64,000 nucleotides of DNA from the NCBI RefSeq assembly GCF_009769755.1, contig NZ_SDWJ01000001.1, positions 372,001 to 436,000 of the forward strand. Direction: 5' to 3'. Positions within the stretch are counted from its first letter, which is position 1; the number at the start of each line of letters is the position of its first letter. Under the pieces are notes generated by a model. It had not been told where the DNA came from, made no database searches, and saw only the letters and a program-made list of their open reading frames with translations. This document shows, piece by piece, positions 17,012-25,041 of the stretch. Source of the DNA: Sphingorhabdus profundilacus (GTDB lineage: Bacteria > Pseudomonadota > Alphaproteobacteria > Sphingomonadales > Sphingomonadaceae). The position numbers and the translations under genes are program-made.

Positions 17012-17872
17012 CTAAACTTCGTAAAAGTCGCAGATGGCTTTCCACGCTTCGTCGGCGGTTTCGACGAAGCGAAACAGGTCGAGATCTGGCGGGCTGATCA
17101 CGCCTTCGAGCATCAGTTCTTCAAAATTGACGACGCGGTTCCAGAATTCCTTGCCGAACAGCAGGATGGGCATTTTCTTCACTTTTCCGGTCTGTACCAG
17201 CGTCAGCAATTCGAAAAATTCATCAAAAGTCCCAAAGCCGCCGGGGAAAACCGCAACGGCACGGGCGCGCAACAGGAAGTGCATCTTTCGCAGGGCGAAA
17301 TAATGGAACTGGAAACTCAACCGGGGTGTGACATATAAATTGGGTGCCTGCTCATGTGGCAAGACGATGTTGAGGCCGACAGATTCGGCGCCGACATCAT
17401 GGGCACCGCGATTGGCCGCCTCCATGATGGACGGTCCGCCGCCCGAGCAGACGACGAAGTGCCGTCGACCCTCTTCATCGGTGATATGGGCCTGACTAGC
17501 CAATTGGGCGAGATGCCGCGCCTCTTCATAGAAACGCGATTTTTCCTGCATACGTTCGGCAATGGTGCGCGAACGGTCATCGGTTGCAGCGGCCAGCAGG
17601 GCGTCGGCTTTTTCCGGTTCGGGAATTCGCGCCGAACCATAAATAACCAACATCGACCCGATATTCGCCTCATCCAGAAGCATTTCGGTTTTCAGCAATT
17701 CCAGCTGGAACCGGACCGGACGCAAATCTTCGCGCAAAAGAAATTCCGCGTCCTGAAATGCCAGTCGATAGGATTTGCTGCGTGTTTGTGGGGTGGAAAG
17801 CTGTTGCTCTGCGAAATCCGCTTCCTGTTGGGCTTTATAGAAGCGGCGATCAGTAATTTTTGTGTCGTTCAT
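17012..17872 (-). CDS. LOG-family (TIGR00730-type) nucleotide hydrolase
   Basis: A ~286-residue Rossmann-fold protein of the LOG family, formerly misnamed lysine decarboxylase. The two signature motifs are present: CSGGGPSIMEAANRGA and FPGGFGTFDEFFELL, the PGGxGTxxE phosphoribohydrolase site. Family members cleave nucleoside monophosphates to base plus ribose 5-phosphate; bacterial relatives (PpnN, LOG) act on purine nucleotides or cytokinin precursors. The N-terminal ~100-residue extension before the core is shared by alphaproteobacterial homologues. The start at 17872 (MNDTKITDRRFY) is preferred because the ATG at 17935 would overlap the upstream gene and add a sequence of unusual composition; neither has a strong ribosome site. 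Confidence 0.82.
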   Translation of the reverse strand: MNDTKITDRRFYKAQQEADFAEQQLSTPQTRSKSYRLAFQDAEFLLREDLRPVRFQLELLKTEMLLDEANIGSMLVIYGSARIPEPEKADALLAAATDDRSRTIAERMQEKSRFYEEARHLAQLASQAHITDEEGRRHFVVCSGGGPSIMEAANRGAHDVGAESVGLNIVLPHEQAPNLYVTPRLSFQFHYFALRKMHFLLRARAVAVFPGGFGTFDEFFELLTLVQTGKVKKMPILLFGKEFWNRVVNFEELMLEGVISPPDLDLFRFVETADEAWKAICDFYEV

Positions 17873-17912
17873 TAGGACGGGTTTAGTCGCACCGACCGTC
17901 TTTTGCCACCCC

Positions 17913-18575
17913 TTATCGGCAATAAGCCGAACCATCTTTCGTTGATTTTGACATATCGAAATGGAAATGATTGGCGTGCTGGGCGTTGTATTCGGGGCCT
18001 AGGACGGTACCGAAGCGTTTGCAGGCCGATTGATGCAGCCGTTTCAAAAACTCGCGTTCTTCCGATTTTCCGTTCCAGCCGCTCAGAACCGAGATGCGGC
18101 GACCATCGCGCAGTACAAAGGCGGATATATCGATCGCATTGGCAAATGCGTGCTCAGACAATTTGCCCGATCGACCGCCATTTACGTTTCGGCAGCTATA
18201 GGTGCCGAAAGTTTCAATCCGCACGACGTCTGACCCCAGAAACTGCCGTGCCGCAGGCCTGACCGCAAATTTGGCCCATGCCGCAAATTTGCTTGCAAGA
18301 GGGCAGGTCATGGGTCCTAAATTGGTCGCTTCGGTTCCCAAATCCATCACCTTGATTGTATCAATTGTCCGGCAACCACCCCCCAGATTCTTGTTGGGGA
18401 GGACAGTGAACCGAACCGATTGGGCTTTCAGTTCAGACAGGCATTTGCGGGATTCAGCGGTGTTGAAACTATCATTTACCGGACGGGAAATATCACGTCC
18501 GTCGCGGCCGCCACAACCTGCCAAAGCCACTATGACAATCAGGCCAGAAGGGAAATAGATTTTGCGCCCTAACAT
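17913..18575 (-). CDS. Extensin-like domain lipoprotein
   Basis: A ~220-residue exported protein. From the ATG at 18575 it starts MLGRKIYFPSGLIVIVALAG-C, a lipoprotein signal with an LAGC lipobox, so it is probably anchored in the periplasm. The C-terminal ~170 residues match the bacterial extensin-like family: SEHAFANAIDISAF, then GPEYNAQHANHFHFDMS, with conserved His/Asp residues in the arrangement of D,D-peptidase-like (LAS) metalloenzymes. A cell-wall role is therefore likely but unproven. The longer frame from 18680 is rejected, since it would bury the signal peptide. The LOG gene follows on the same strand. Confidence 0.82.
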   Translation of the reverse strand: MLGRKIYFPSGLIVIVALAGCGGRDGRDISRPVNDSFNTAESRKCLSELKAQSVRFTVLPNKNLGGGCRTIDTIKVMDLGTEATNLGPMTCPLASKFAAWAKFAVRPAARQFLGSDVVRIETFGTYSCRNVNGGRSGKLSEHAFANAIDISAFVLRDGRRISVLSGWNGKSEEREFLKRLHQSACKRFGTVLGPEYNAQHANHFHFDMSKSTKDGSAYCR

Positions 18576-18734
18576 GATGCCTGTTTTAGCGTGACATGAC
18601 GCGCTGTCGAACATCAATTTGCGTTTTGACTCAACGGTCAGCGTGCATAGCGAACCTTTGGCCGCAACCTCCATGGCCAAGATTGCTTCAATTTCAGCAT
18701 TGCAAGCCCAATCGACAGTCCTTATCGCCGCAAC

Positions 18735-19322
18735 ATGTTGCGAATCATTCTTAATAAGAAGCTTGTGTTTTGGCTATTCCTCTCTATTCCGGCGCTGTTG
18801 ATGATGGTGCGTTTCAATTCGGGTGATGTGCTGGCCATGGATATGCTGCATCCCACAGGGGAGTGGTCGGCGCGACTGATGATCGTTGCGATGATCCTTA
18901 GCCCGCTTGTTTCGATTTTGGGACCGAAGCGCTGGTTAAACTGGCTGGTGCAGCGCCGACGCGCTTTGGGGGTTGCGTCTTTCGCTTATGCCGTGCTGCA
19001 TCTGATTTTCTATCTGATCGATATGGGGAATTTAGACGATATACTTGCCGAGTTTTGGGCGCTTGGCATCTGGACAGGCTGGGCAGCGATGCTGCTATTT
19101 TTGCCTATTGCGATGACCAGCAACGATGCTTGGCAGCGTCGGTTGAAGGCGGGGTGGAAGCGGTTGCAGCGCCTTGTTTATCCTGCGGCAATTCTGGTGC
19201 TTGTCCATTGGATATTCATCCATAATAATTTAGGCCCTGCTTTGGTGCACTTCATTCCGCTGGCGCTGCTTGTCGCCGCCCGATTTTTTCTTTCCTCCAA
19301 AATTCTGCATAAAGGAATATGA
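18735..19322 (+). CDS. MsrQ-like haem membrane protein (ferric-reductase-like)
   Basis: A 195-residue integral membrane protein with about five to six helices. Conserved histidines in RRALGVASFAYAVLHLIFYL and LVYPAAILVLVHWIF, with the HPTGEW loop, match the ferric-reductase-like transmembrane domain of YedZ/MsrQ. MsrQ passes quinone electrons to the periplasmic methionine sulfoxide reductase MsrP, but no msrP is present beside it. Instead a small secreted PepSY-like protein follows two bases after its stop, suggesting a different electron acceptor or partner. Confidence 0.78.
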   Translation: MLRIILNKKLVFWLFLSIPALLMMVRFNSGDVLAMDMLHPTGEWSARLMIVAMILSPLVSILGPKRWLNWLVQRRRALGVASFAYAVLHLIFYLIDMGNLDDILAEFWALGIWTGWAAMLLFLPIAMTSNDAWQRRLKAGWKRLQRLVYPAAILVLVHWIFIHNNLGPALVHFIPLALLVAARFFLSSKILHKGI

Positions 19323-19324
19323 CA

Positions 19325-19639
19325 ATGCGTATGATTTCTACCCTCGCACTCGCAGCGGCATCTGCGATTGCCCTGGCGTCTGTACCCGCTTCGGCAACCG
19401 GCGTCATCAAATGCAAGGCTGGCCCTGTATCCGGCTGGAAAACGCAGGACGAACTGACCAAGAAGTTGACCAAAGAAGGCTGGACCGTCCGCAAATCCAA
19501 AGTCGACGGCGGTTGCTATGAAGTCTATGGCACCACCCCTGAAGGCGACCGGGTCGAGGCCTATTTCCACCCCGTCACGCTGGAAAAACTCTATGTCGGC
19601 CGCCGTGGTGAAGTGCTGTTTCGCAAGCAGGGTTATTGA
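19325..19639 (+). CDS. Small secreted PepSY-like protein
   Basis: A 104-residue exported protein. The start at 19325 is chosen over 19319 because AAAGGA is well spaced for it. Residues 1-~24 are a signal peptide (STLALAAASAIALASVPASA). The remainder (TQDELTKKLTKEGWTVRKSK, then EVYGTTPEGDRVEAYFHPVT) looks like a single PepSY domain of the YpeB/propeptide-inhibitor kind. Two cysteines (KCKAG and GGCYE) could form a disulfide in the periplasm. It follows the MsrQ-like gene by two bases, so it is very likely in the same operon and possibly a periplasmic partner of that haem protein. Confidence 0.75.
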   Translation: MRMISTLALAAASAIALASVPASATGVIKCKAGPVSGWKTQDELTKKLTKEGWTVRKSKVDGGCYEVYGTTPEGDRVEAYFHPVTLEKLYVGRRGEVLFRKQGY

Positions 19640-19742
19640 GCGCCTGCGTCGATAGTCGTTGACAAAACCGGGGCCGCGCTTAAACGCGGCTTCGGGCCAC
19701 GCGGTCCCAACGCCGCGCTGCTCTCTGCAAGGAGACGCTTAT

Positions 19743-20903
19743 ATGACTATCAGTAAACCCCCCATCGAGGGTGCGCTTGCGCAGCCGACCAAACCAGCAA
19801 CCAAGCCGGCGCGTCCGTACTTTTCTTCCGGTCCCTGCGCGAAGCCGCCGGGTTGGGAAGCTTCCAAATTAGCAACCGAATCACTGGGCCGCTCGCACCG
19901 CGCCAAGATCGGCAAGTCGCGTCTGCAACTTGCCATCGACCTGATGCGCGAAGTGCTGCAGGTGCCCGATACGCACCGGATCGGCATTGTGCCCGGTTCG
20001 GACACCGGCGCTATCGAAATGGCGATGTGGACTATGCTCGGCGCACGGCCGGTCACAATGCTTGCGTGGGAAAGCTTCGGTGAAGGTTGGGTGACCGATG
20101 TCAACAAACAGCTCAAGCTGAACGCCACCGTCCTGAATGCGCCCTATGGCGAAATTCCGGATCTGTCGGCGGTCGATTTCAGCAATGATGTCGTCTTCAC
20201 CTGGAACGGCACCACCTCGGGTGCACGTGTTTCCAATGGCGACTGGATCGCAGATGACCGCGAAGGCCTGACCTTCAATGATGCGACCTCCGCCGTGTTT
20301 GCCTATGACATGCCTTGGGACAAGCTCGATGTAACGACCTTTTCCTGGCAGAAGGTTTTGGGCGGTGAAGGCGCGCATGGCGTGCTGATCCTCGGCCCGC
20401 GCGCCGTGGAGCGGCTCGAAACCTACACTCCAGCATGGCCTTTGCCCAAGATATTCCGCCTGATGTCGAAAGGCGCGCTGGCTGAAGGCGTGTTCAAGGG
20501 CGAAACCATCAACACCCCCTCGATGCTCGCGGTCGAAGACGTCATTTTCGCGCTGGATTGGGCGAAAAGCGTGGGCGGATTGCAAGGTCTGATGGGCCGT
20601 TCGGATGCCAATGCCGCCGCGCTTGGCAAGATTGTTGCCGACCGGACATGGCTTGGCCATCTTGCCGCCGACGAAGCAACGCGGTCGAAAACCTCGGTCT
20701 GCCTGACTGTCGAAGGCGCGGATGAGGCGTTCATCAAGAAGTTCGCCGCACTGCTCGAAGCCGAAGGTGCTGCCTATGACATTGCGGGCTACCGCGATGC
20801 ACCGCCGGGTCTGCGGATCTGGTGTGGTGCGACTGTCGACACCGCCGATATCGAGGCGCTCGGACCATGGATCGACTGGGCCTATTCTCAGCTCACCTCT
20901 TAA
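19743..20903 (+). CDS. serC: Phosphoserine aminotransferase
   Basis: A 386-residue PLP enzyme that converts 3-phosphohydroxypyruvate to phosphoserine. The ATG at 19743 follows AAGGAGACGC, whereas the open frame from 19659 lacks a ribosome site. The protein has KPARPYFSSGPCAKPPGWE near residue 21, GIVPGSDTGAIEMAMW near 81, and the PLP lysine Lys204 in TTFSWQKVLGGEGAH. This is the alphaproteobacterial/Methanosarcina-type SerC subfamily and not the E. coli type. SerA follows 123 bp downstream, separated by a palindromic repeat. A TTGACA at 19659-19664 with a poor -10 near 19680 is a possible promoter. Confidence 0.95.
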   Translation: MTISKPPIEGALAQPTKPATKPARPYFSSGPCAKPPGWEASKLATESLGRSHRAKIGKSRLQLAIDLMREVLQVPDTHRIGIVPGSDTGAIEMAMWTMLGARPVTMLAWESFGEGWVTDVNKQLKLNATVLNAPYGEIPDLSAVDFSNDVVFTWNGTTSGARVSNGDWIADDREGLTFNDATSAVFAYDMPWDKLDVTTFSWQKVLGGEGAHGVLILGPRAVERLETYTPAWPLPKIFRLMSKGALAEGVFKGETINTPSMLAVEDVIFALDWAKSVGGLQGLMGRSDANAAALGKIVADRTWLGHLAADEATRSKTSVCLTVEGADEAFIKKFAALLEAEGAAYDIAGYRDAPPGLRIWCGATVDTADIEALGPWIDWAYSQLTS

Positions 20904-20911
20904 TTCCAAGC

Positions 20912-21004
20912 CGTCACCCTGAACTTGGTTCACCTTCGGTGACTGCGTTCCAGGGCCTTACTTTCGCCGGTAAAATAAGATGCTGAAACGAGTTCAGCAT
21001 GACG
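20912..21004. repeat. Composite inverted-repeat element Z
   Basis: This 93-bp element starts CGTCACCCTGAACTTGGTTC and ends TTCAGCATGACG. It carries a left-arm insertion (CACCTTCGGTGACTGCGTTC) closely matching the one in element Y at 23829. The right arm has a GCTGAA/TTCAGC palindrome where the other copies have CCTGAA/TTCAGG. It lies between serC and serA, which read in the same direction, so the RNA of a serC-serA transcript would contain it as hairpins. Confidence 0.7.
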
Positions 21005-21026
21005 GCATTTCAGAACGGAACAAAAA

Positions 21027-22610
21027 ATGACAAAACCTCGCGTACTTATCTCCGACAAAATGGACCCCAACGCCGCCAAGATCTTCATCGAGCGCGGCTG
21101 TGACGTAGATGTAATCACCGACAAGACCCCCGAAGAACTCGCCGCCATGATCGGCGACTATGACGGTCTTGCCATCCGCAGCTCAACCAAGGTGACCAAG
21201 GCCATTTTGGATGCCGCGACAAATCTGAAGGTCATTGGCCGCGCGGGAATCGGCGTCGACAATGTCGATATCCCCGCCGCCTCGGCCAAGGGCGTGGTCG
21301 TGATGAACACGCCGTTCGGCAACTCGATCACCACCGCCGAACACGCCATCGCCCTGATGTTCGCCCTCGCGCGCCAATTGCCCGAGGCGAACGCGCAGAC
21401 GCAGGCGGGCCTGTGGCCGAAAAACGGCTTCATGGGGGTTGAAGTCACGGGCAAGACGCTGGGCCTGATCGGTGCCGGCAATATCGGCAGCATCGTCGCC
21501 AGCCGCGCGCTTGGCCTGAAGATGAAGGTTGTCGCATTCGACCCGTTCCTGACCGCAGAGCGCGCCGTCGAAATGGGCGTCGAGAAAGCGGACCTCGACA
21601 CATTGCTGGCAAAGGCCGATTTTATCACGCTGCACACGCCGCTGACCGACCAGACCCGCAACATCTTGTCGAAGGACAATCTCGCCAAGACAAAGAAGGG
21701 CGTCCGCATCATCAATTGTGCGCGCGGTGGATTGGTTGACGAAGCGGCGCTGAAAGAGGCGCTGGATAGTGGGCAGGTCGCAGGCGCAGCGCTTGACGTG
21801 TTCGCAACCGAACCCGCCAAGGAATCACCTTTGTTCGGCACGCCCAACTTTATCTGCACCCCGCATCTGGGCGCATCGACCAATGAAGCGCAGGTCAATG
21901 TGGCACTTCAGGTGGCTGAACAGATGGCCGATTATCTGGTCACAGGCGGCGTCACGAACGCGCTCAACATGCCCAGCCTGTCTGCCGAAGAGGCGCCGAA
22001 GCTGAAGCCTTATATGACCTTGGCGCAAAAACTGGGGTCGCTCGTCGGCCAACTCGCGCATGATGATCTCGACAATATCGCGATCGAAGTCGAAGGCGCG
22101 GCGGCGGAGTTGAATATGAAGCCGATCACAGCGGCAGTGCTTTCCGGTTTCATGCGTCGTTTTTCTGATGCCGTGAACATGGTCAACGCGCCCTATCTTG
22201 CCAAGGAGCGCGGCTTCGATATCCGCGAAGTACGCCACGACAAGACCGGCGCTTATCACACGCTAATTCGGGTGACCGTCAACACCAGCCAGGGTCCGCG
22301 CTCGGTCGCCGGAACGCTTTTCGCCAACAGTGAAGCGCGGCTGGTTGAAATCTTCGGCATCAGCCTCGAGGCGGAGCTGGAAGGCAACATGCTCTACATC
22401 GTCAATGAAGACGCGCCCGGCTTCATCGGTCGCGTCGGCACGACGTTGGGCGAGGCTGGCCTGAACATCGGCACCTTCCACCTCGGCCGCCGCAGTGCCG
22501 GTGGCGAGGCGGTATTGCTATTGTCGATGGACTCCAAGATCGAAGAGCCGGTGTTGTGGCAGTTGTGCAAGCTGCCCGGCGTAAAAACGGTAAAGGCGCT
22601 TAAATTCTGA
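21027..22610 (+). CDS. serA: D-3-phosphoglycerate dehydrogenase
   Basis: A 527-residue type 1 phosphoglycerate dehydrogenase, the first enzyme of serine synthesis (3-phosphoglycerate to 3-phosphohydroxypyruvate, NAD-dependent). The dinucleotide motif GLIGAGNIGS lies at about residues 146-155. The catalytic residues are Arg233 (NCARGGLVDE), Glu262 (FATEPAKE) and His280 (CTPHLGAS). After residue ~310 come the intervening ASB domain and a C-terminal ACT domain (NMLYIVNEDAPGFIGRVGTT), where serine normally inhibits. It forms a probable unit with serC upstream. Confidence 0.96.
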   Translation: MTKPRVLISDKMDPNAAKIFIERGCDVDVITDKTPEELAAMIGDYDGLAIRSSTKVTKAILDAATNLKVIGRAGIGVDNVDIPAASAKGVVVMNTPFGNSITTAEHAIALMFALARQLPEANAQTQAGLWPKNGFMGVEVTGKTLGLIGAGNIGSIVASRALGLKMKVVAFDPFLTAERAVEMGVEKADLDTLLAKADFITLHTPLTDQTRNILSKDNLAKTKKGVRIINCARGGLVDEAALKEALDSGQVAGAALDVFATEPAKESPLFGTPNFICTPHLGASTNEAQVNVALQVAEQMADYLVTGGVTNALNMPSLSAEEAPKLKPYMTLAQKLGSLVGQLAHDDLDNIAIEVEGAAAELNMKPITAAVLSGFMRRFSDAVNMVNAPYLAKERGFDIREVRHDKTGAYHTLIRVTVNTSQGPRSVAGTLFANSEARLVEIFGISLEAELEGNMLYIVNEDAPGFIGRVGTTLGEAGLNIGTFHLGRRSAGGEAVLLLSMDSKIEEPVLWQLCKLPGVKTVKALKF

Positions 22611-22651
22611 TCGGGGCTTTCCCAAAAAGCGTTTTCGCGTAAAGAGCCTGC

Positions 22652-23770
22652 ATGACCAGCATATCGCCCGATCTTTTGCCCGAAGGTTTCCGCGACCGCC
22701 TGCCTGTGCAGGCGGAGGCCGCGGTTCGGGTGGCGCGCGCTATGCTCGACGTCATGGCGTCACACGGCTATGGCCGGGTCAGCCCGGCCATAGCCGAATT
22801 CGAAGCCAGCCTTTCGGCCCGCAGTGGCGGCGCAACGCGCAGCAGCCTGTTGCGCTTCACCGATCCTGTATCGGGACATACGCTGGCCTTGCGCGGGGAT
22901 ATCACCGTGCAGGTTGGCCGCATCGCCACAACCCGGATGGCCGATGCACCGCGGCCGCTACGCCTGTGCTATCACGGCCAGATTCTGCGCCTGCGCGCTC
23001 GCCAGTTGCGGCCTGAACGGGAAATCACCCAATTGGGCGCCGAACTGATCGGCAATGACGGCGTCGCTGCGGCATCGGAAATCGTGACCGTTGCGGTCGA
23101 AGCACTGGAGGCGGCGGGGGTAAAGGATATCACTGTCGATTTCACCTTGCCCGATCTGGTCGAAACGCTGGCCGCCAAGGCCCTGCCGCTGTCGCCTGAC
23201 AAGATCGATGCGGTGCGGTCCGAGTTGGATATGAAAGATGCAGGCGGATTGAGCGCTTTGGGGGCGGATGCCTATCTGCCCCTGCTCGCGGCAACCGGGC
23301 CTTTTGCCGAAGCGGTGAAGAAGCTGCGCGCCATTGATGCAGGCGGGGCGTTGGCCTCGCGAATTGGCGCGCTGGAAGCTATTGCAGAATCGCTCGGCGA
23401 CCGCGCCACCATCACCCTCGACCCTACCGAGCGGCATGGCTTTGAATATCAAAGCTGGTTCGGCTTCACGCTCTTTGCCAAAGGCTACACCGCTGCACTC
23501 GGGCGCGGAGGCACCTATGCCATCGCGCGAACGGACGGCGGTGTCGAAGTCGCCACCGGCTTTTCGCTCTATCCCGATCCGTTGATCGACATCATCGCCG
23601 AAAAGGATGAAAACCGCCGCCTGTTCCTGCCATTAGGAACGCTGGCGTCCAAAGCGGCGCAGATGCGGAGCGAAGGCTGGATCACGGTCGCGGCGCTGGA
23701 TGAGGCGGACAATGCTGAGGCCTTGGACTGTGCTTTTATGCTGAAGAGCGGCCGGGCTGAACCGGTCTAG
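22652..23770 (+). CDS. hisZ: ATP phosphoribosyltransferase regulatory subunit
   Basis: A 372-residue class II aminoacyl-tRNA-synthetase-like protein. It lacks the C-terminal anticodon-binding domain of HisRS, and its histidine-binding region (FRDRLPVQAEAAVRVARAML, then ALRGDITVQVGR and GRGGTYAIAR) fits HisZ. HisZ pairs with the short HisG catalytic subunit in the first step of histidine synthesis and makes it feedback-sensitive. No hisG lies in the window. The usual downstream neighbour in sphingomonads, purA, is present at 25042, but the two are separated here by a repeat element and an esterase gene on the other strand. Confidence 0.88.
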   Translation: MTSISPDLLPEGFRDRLPVQAEAAVRVARAMLDVMASHGYGRVSPAIAEFEASLSARSGGATRSSLLRFTDPVSGHTLALRGDITVQVGRIATTRMADAPRPLRLCYHGQILRLRARQLRPEREITQLGAELIGNDGVAAASEIVTVAVEALEAAGVKDITVDFTLPDLVETLAAKALPLSPDKIDAVRSELDMKDAGGLSALGADAYLPLLAATGPFAEAVKKLRAIDAGGALASRIGALEAIAESLGDRATITLDPTERHGFEYQSWFGFTLFAKGYTAALGRGGTYAIARTDGGVEVATGFSLYPDPLIDIIAEKDENRRLFLPLGTLASKAAQMRSEGWITVAALDEADNAEALDCAFMLKSGRAEPV

Positions 23771-23828
23771 CGTCGAACCCACCTCCGCTGAAAAAGTGAG
23801 CGTAACTGGCTTGTCCTTTCTCTCATTC

Positions 23829-23992
23829 CGTCACCCTGAACTTGTTTCACCTTCGGTGACTTCGTTGCAGGGTCCATTTTTCAGTCCATTCCTGCCTTGT
23901 CGTGACAAGCCACACAGTGAAGCACGGTTGCGTGATCTTTACTTCGGCGGGAATTGTTGCCCGATGGACCCTGAAACCAGTTCAGGGTGACG
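23829..23992. repeat. Composite inverted-repeat element Y
   Basis: This 164-bp element has matching ends: CGTCACCCTGAAC (23829-23841) and GTTCAGGGTGACG (23980-23992). It is the same architecture as element X at 14965, with a similar centre, plus a 20-bp insertion in the left arm. It sits in the 257-bp convergent gap between hisZ and the esterase gene, where no gene is seen. Confidence 0.75.
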
Positions 23993-24027
23993 GTGCTTTT
24001 GGGCGGAGAGGTGCGAAAATCCGTCCC

Positions 24028-24915
24028 TTAATTCCCAAACACCTCTTTCAACCAAGCATCCACGACCGCCGTGGCGGGATAATCTTCGTCCCCCAGCTTG
24101 CGGTTGATCTCCATATGACCGCGCAAGCCTTTGCCCTCATATGCTTGCAGTTTCACGGACGTGCCATATTTTCGCAGGGCGGCAGCGAGGGCGGTGGATT
24201 GGTGGGCGCCGTCTTTGCGGTCGACGTGCAAGATCAGGAAGGCGGGTGCATTGGGGGATGGGGCGTGCCAATAGGGCGAAAGCGCTCTTTGCCGCACGGG
24301 GTCGAGGCCGAAAGCCCGTTCATAAGTTTCGGCCATAAATGCCCCGCCGTCCCGCATTTGTGTGGGCACGTCATAGGCCGCGCCATCCAGCGGGATGACG
24401 CCTTTCAGCGCTGATAGACGCAAGCCCTCATTTTGCAGATACACAGGGTCAGTGCCGACCAGGGCCGACAGATGCGCGCCTGCGCTATGACCCATCAGCA
24501 CGATCCGGTCAGGGTCGATGCCAAGCCGCCGTGCATTGCTGCGCAAATAGGCGATGGCAGCGGCGACGTCGCTCGCCTGTTGTTCGACGGTCGCATCGGG
24601 AACAAGCCGATAGTTGATGCTGGCAAAGGCATAGCCTTGGGCGCGATAATGCGGGGCCTTGCTTTGGCCGGTGGCGTTATTCTTGTCGCCCCGTTTCCAG
24701 CCGCCACCGTGGACGAATATGACGAGCGGAGCCTTTTCCTGCGGCCCACGCCAGAAATCGAGCTTTTGCAAGTCATGGCTTCCATAGGCCATTTCTTTGC
24801 CTCCTGTTGCGGCACGCAAGGCGATTGCGGTGCCTTCGTCGCGCTGCCCCCGTTGGGCCACGGCGCAGGTACCGACCATCGCCAATGCCACGCCACCTAA
24901 AATCCATTTACGCAT
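24028..24915 (-). CDS. Exported alpha/beta hydrolase (esterase, BD-FAE/HSL type)
   Basis: A 295-residue alpha/beta-hydrolase. An N-terminal signal peptide (RKWILGGVALAMVGTCAVA) indicates export. The oxyanion motif HGGGW (in VIFVHGGGWKRGDKN) and the nucleophile elbow GHSAGA (serine in LMGHSAGAHLSALVG) are typical of hormone-sensitive-lipase/arylformamidase-like esterases. A C-terminal His is in GLRGHMEINR, giving a plausible Ser-Asp-His triad. The substrate is probably a small ester or acylated carbohydrate but cannot be determined. The gene is inserted, on the opposite strand, between hisZ and purA. Confidence 0.82.
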   Translation of the reverse strand: MRKWILGGVALAMVGTCAVAQRGQRDEGTAIALRAATGGKEMAYGSHDLQKLDFWRGPQEKAPLVIFVHGGGWKRGDKNNATGQSKAPHYRAQGYAFASINYRLVPDATVEQQASDVAAAIAYLRSNARRLGIDPDRIVLMGHSAGAHLSALVGTDPVYLQNEGLRLSALKGVIPLDGAAYDVPTQMRDGGAFMAETYERAFGLDPVRQRALSPYWHAPSPNAPAFLILHVDRKDGAHQSTALAAALRKYGTSVKLQAYEGKGLRGHMEINRKLGDEDYPATAVVDAWLKEVFGN

Positions 24916-25041
24916 CTTTTGCCTCCATCGACGCTTTTGAGTGGACGTTTTGCGTCCATAGTCATAACGGGGCGCACGGCGAATCCCTTCGCAGAAAAAT
25001 CCTTCTGTGCAGAAAAAGGCCCTTCAGTCAGGGAATTTTGA

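Noticed and set aside
19640-19742. Riboswitch or attenuator before serC
   Set aside because: No conserved riboswitch motif or terminator/antiterminator pair recognised; only a possible TTGACA promoter element.
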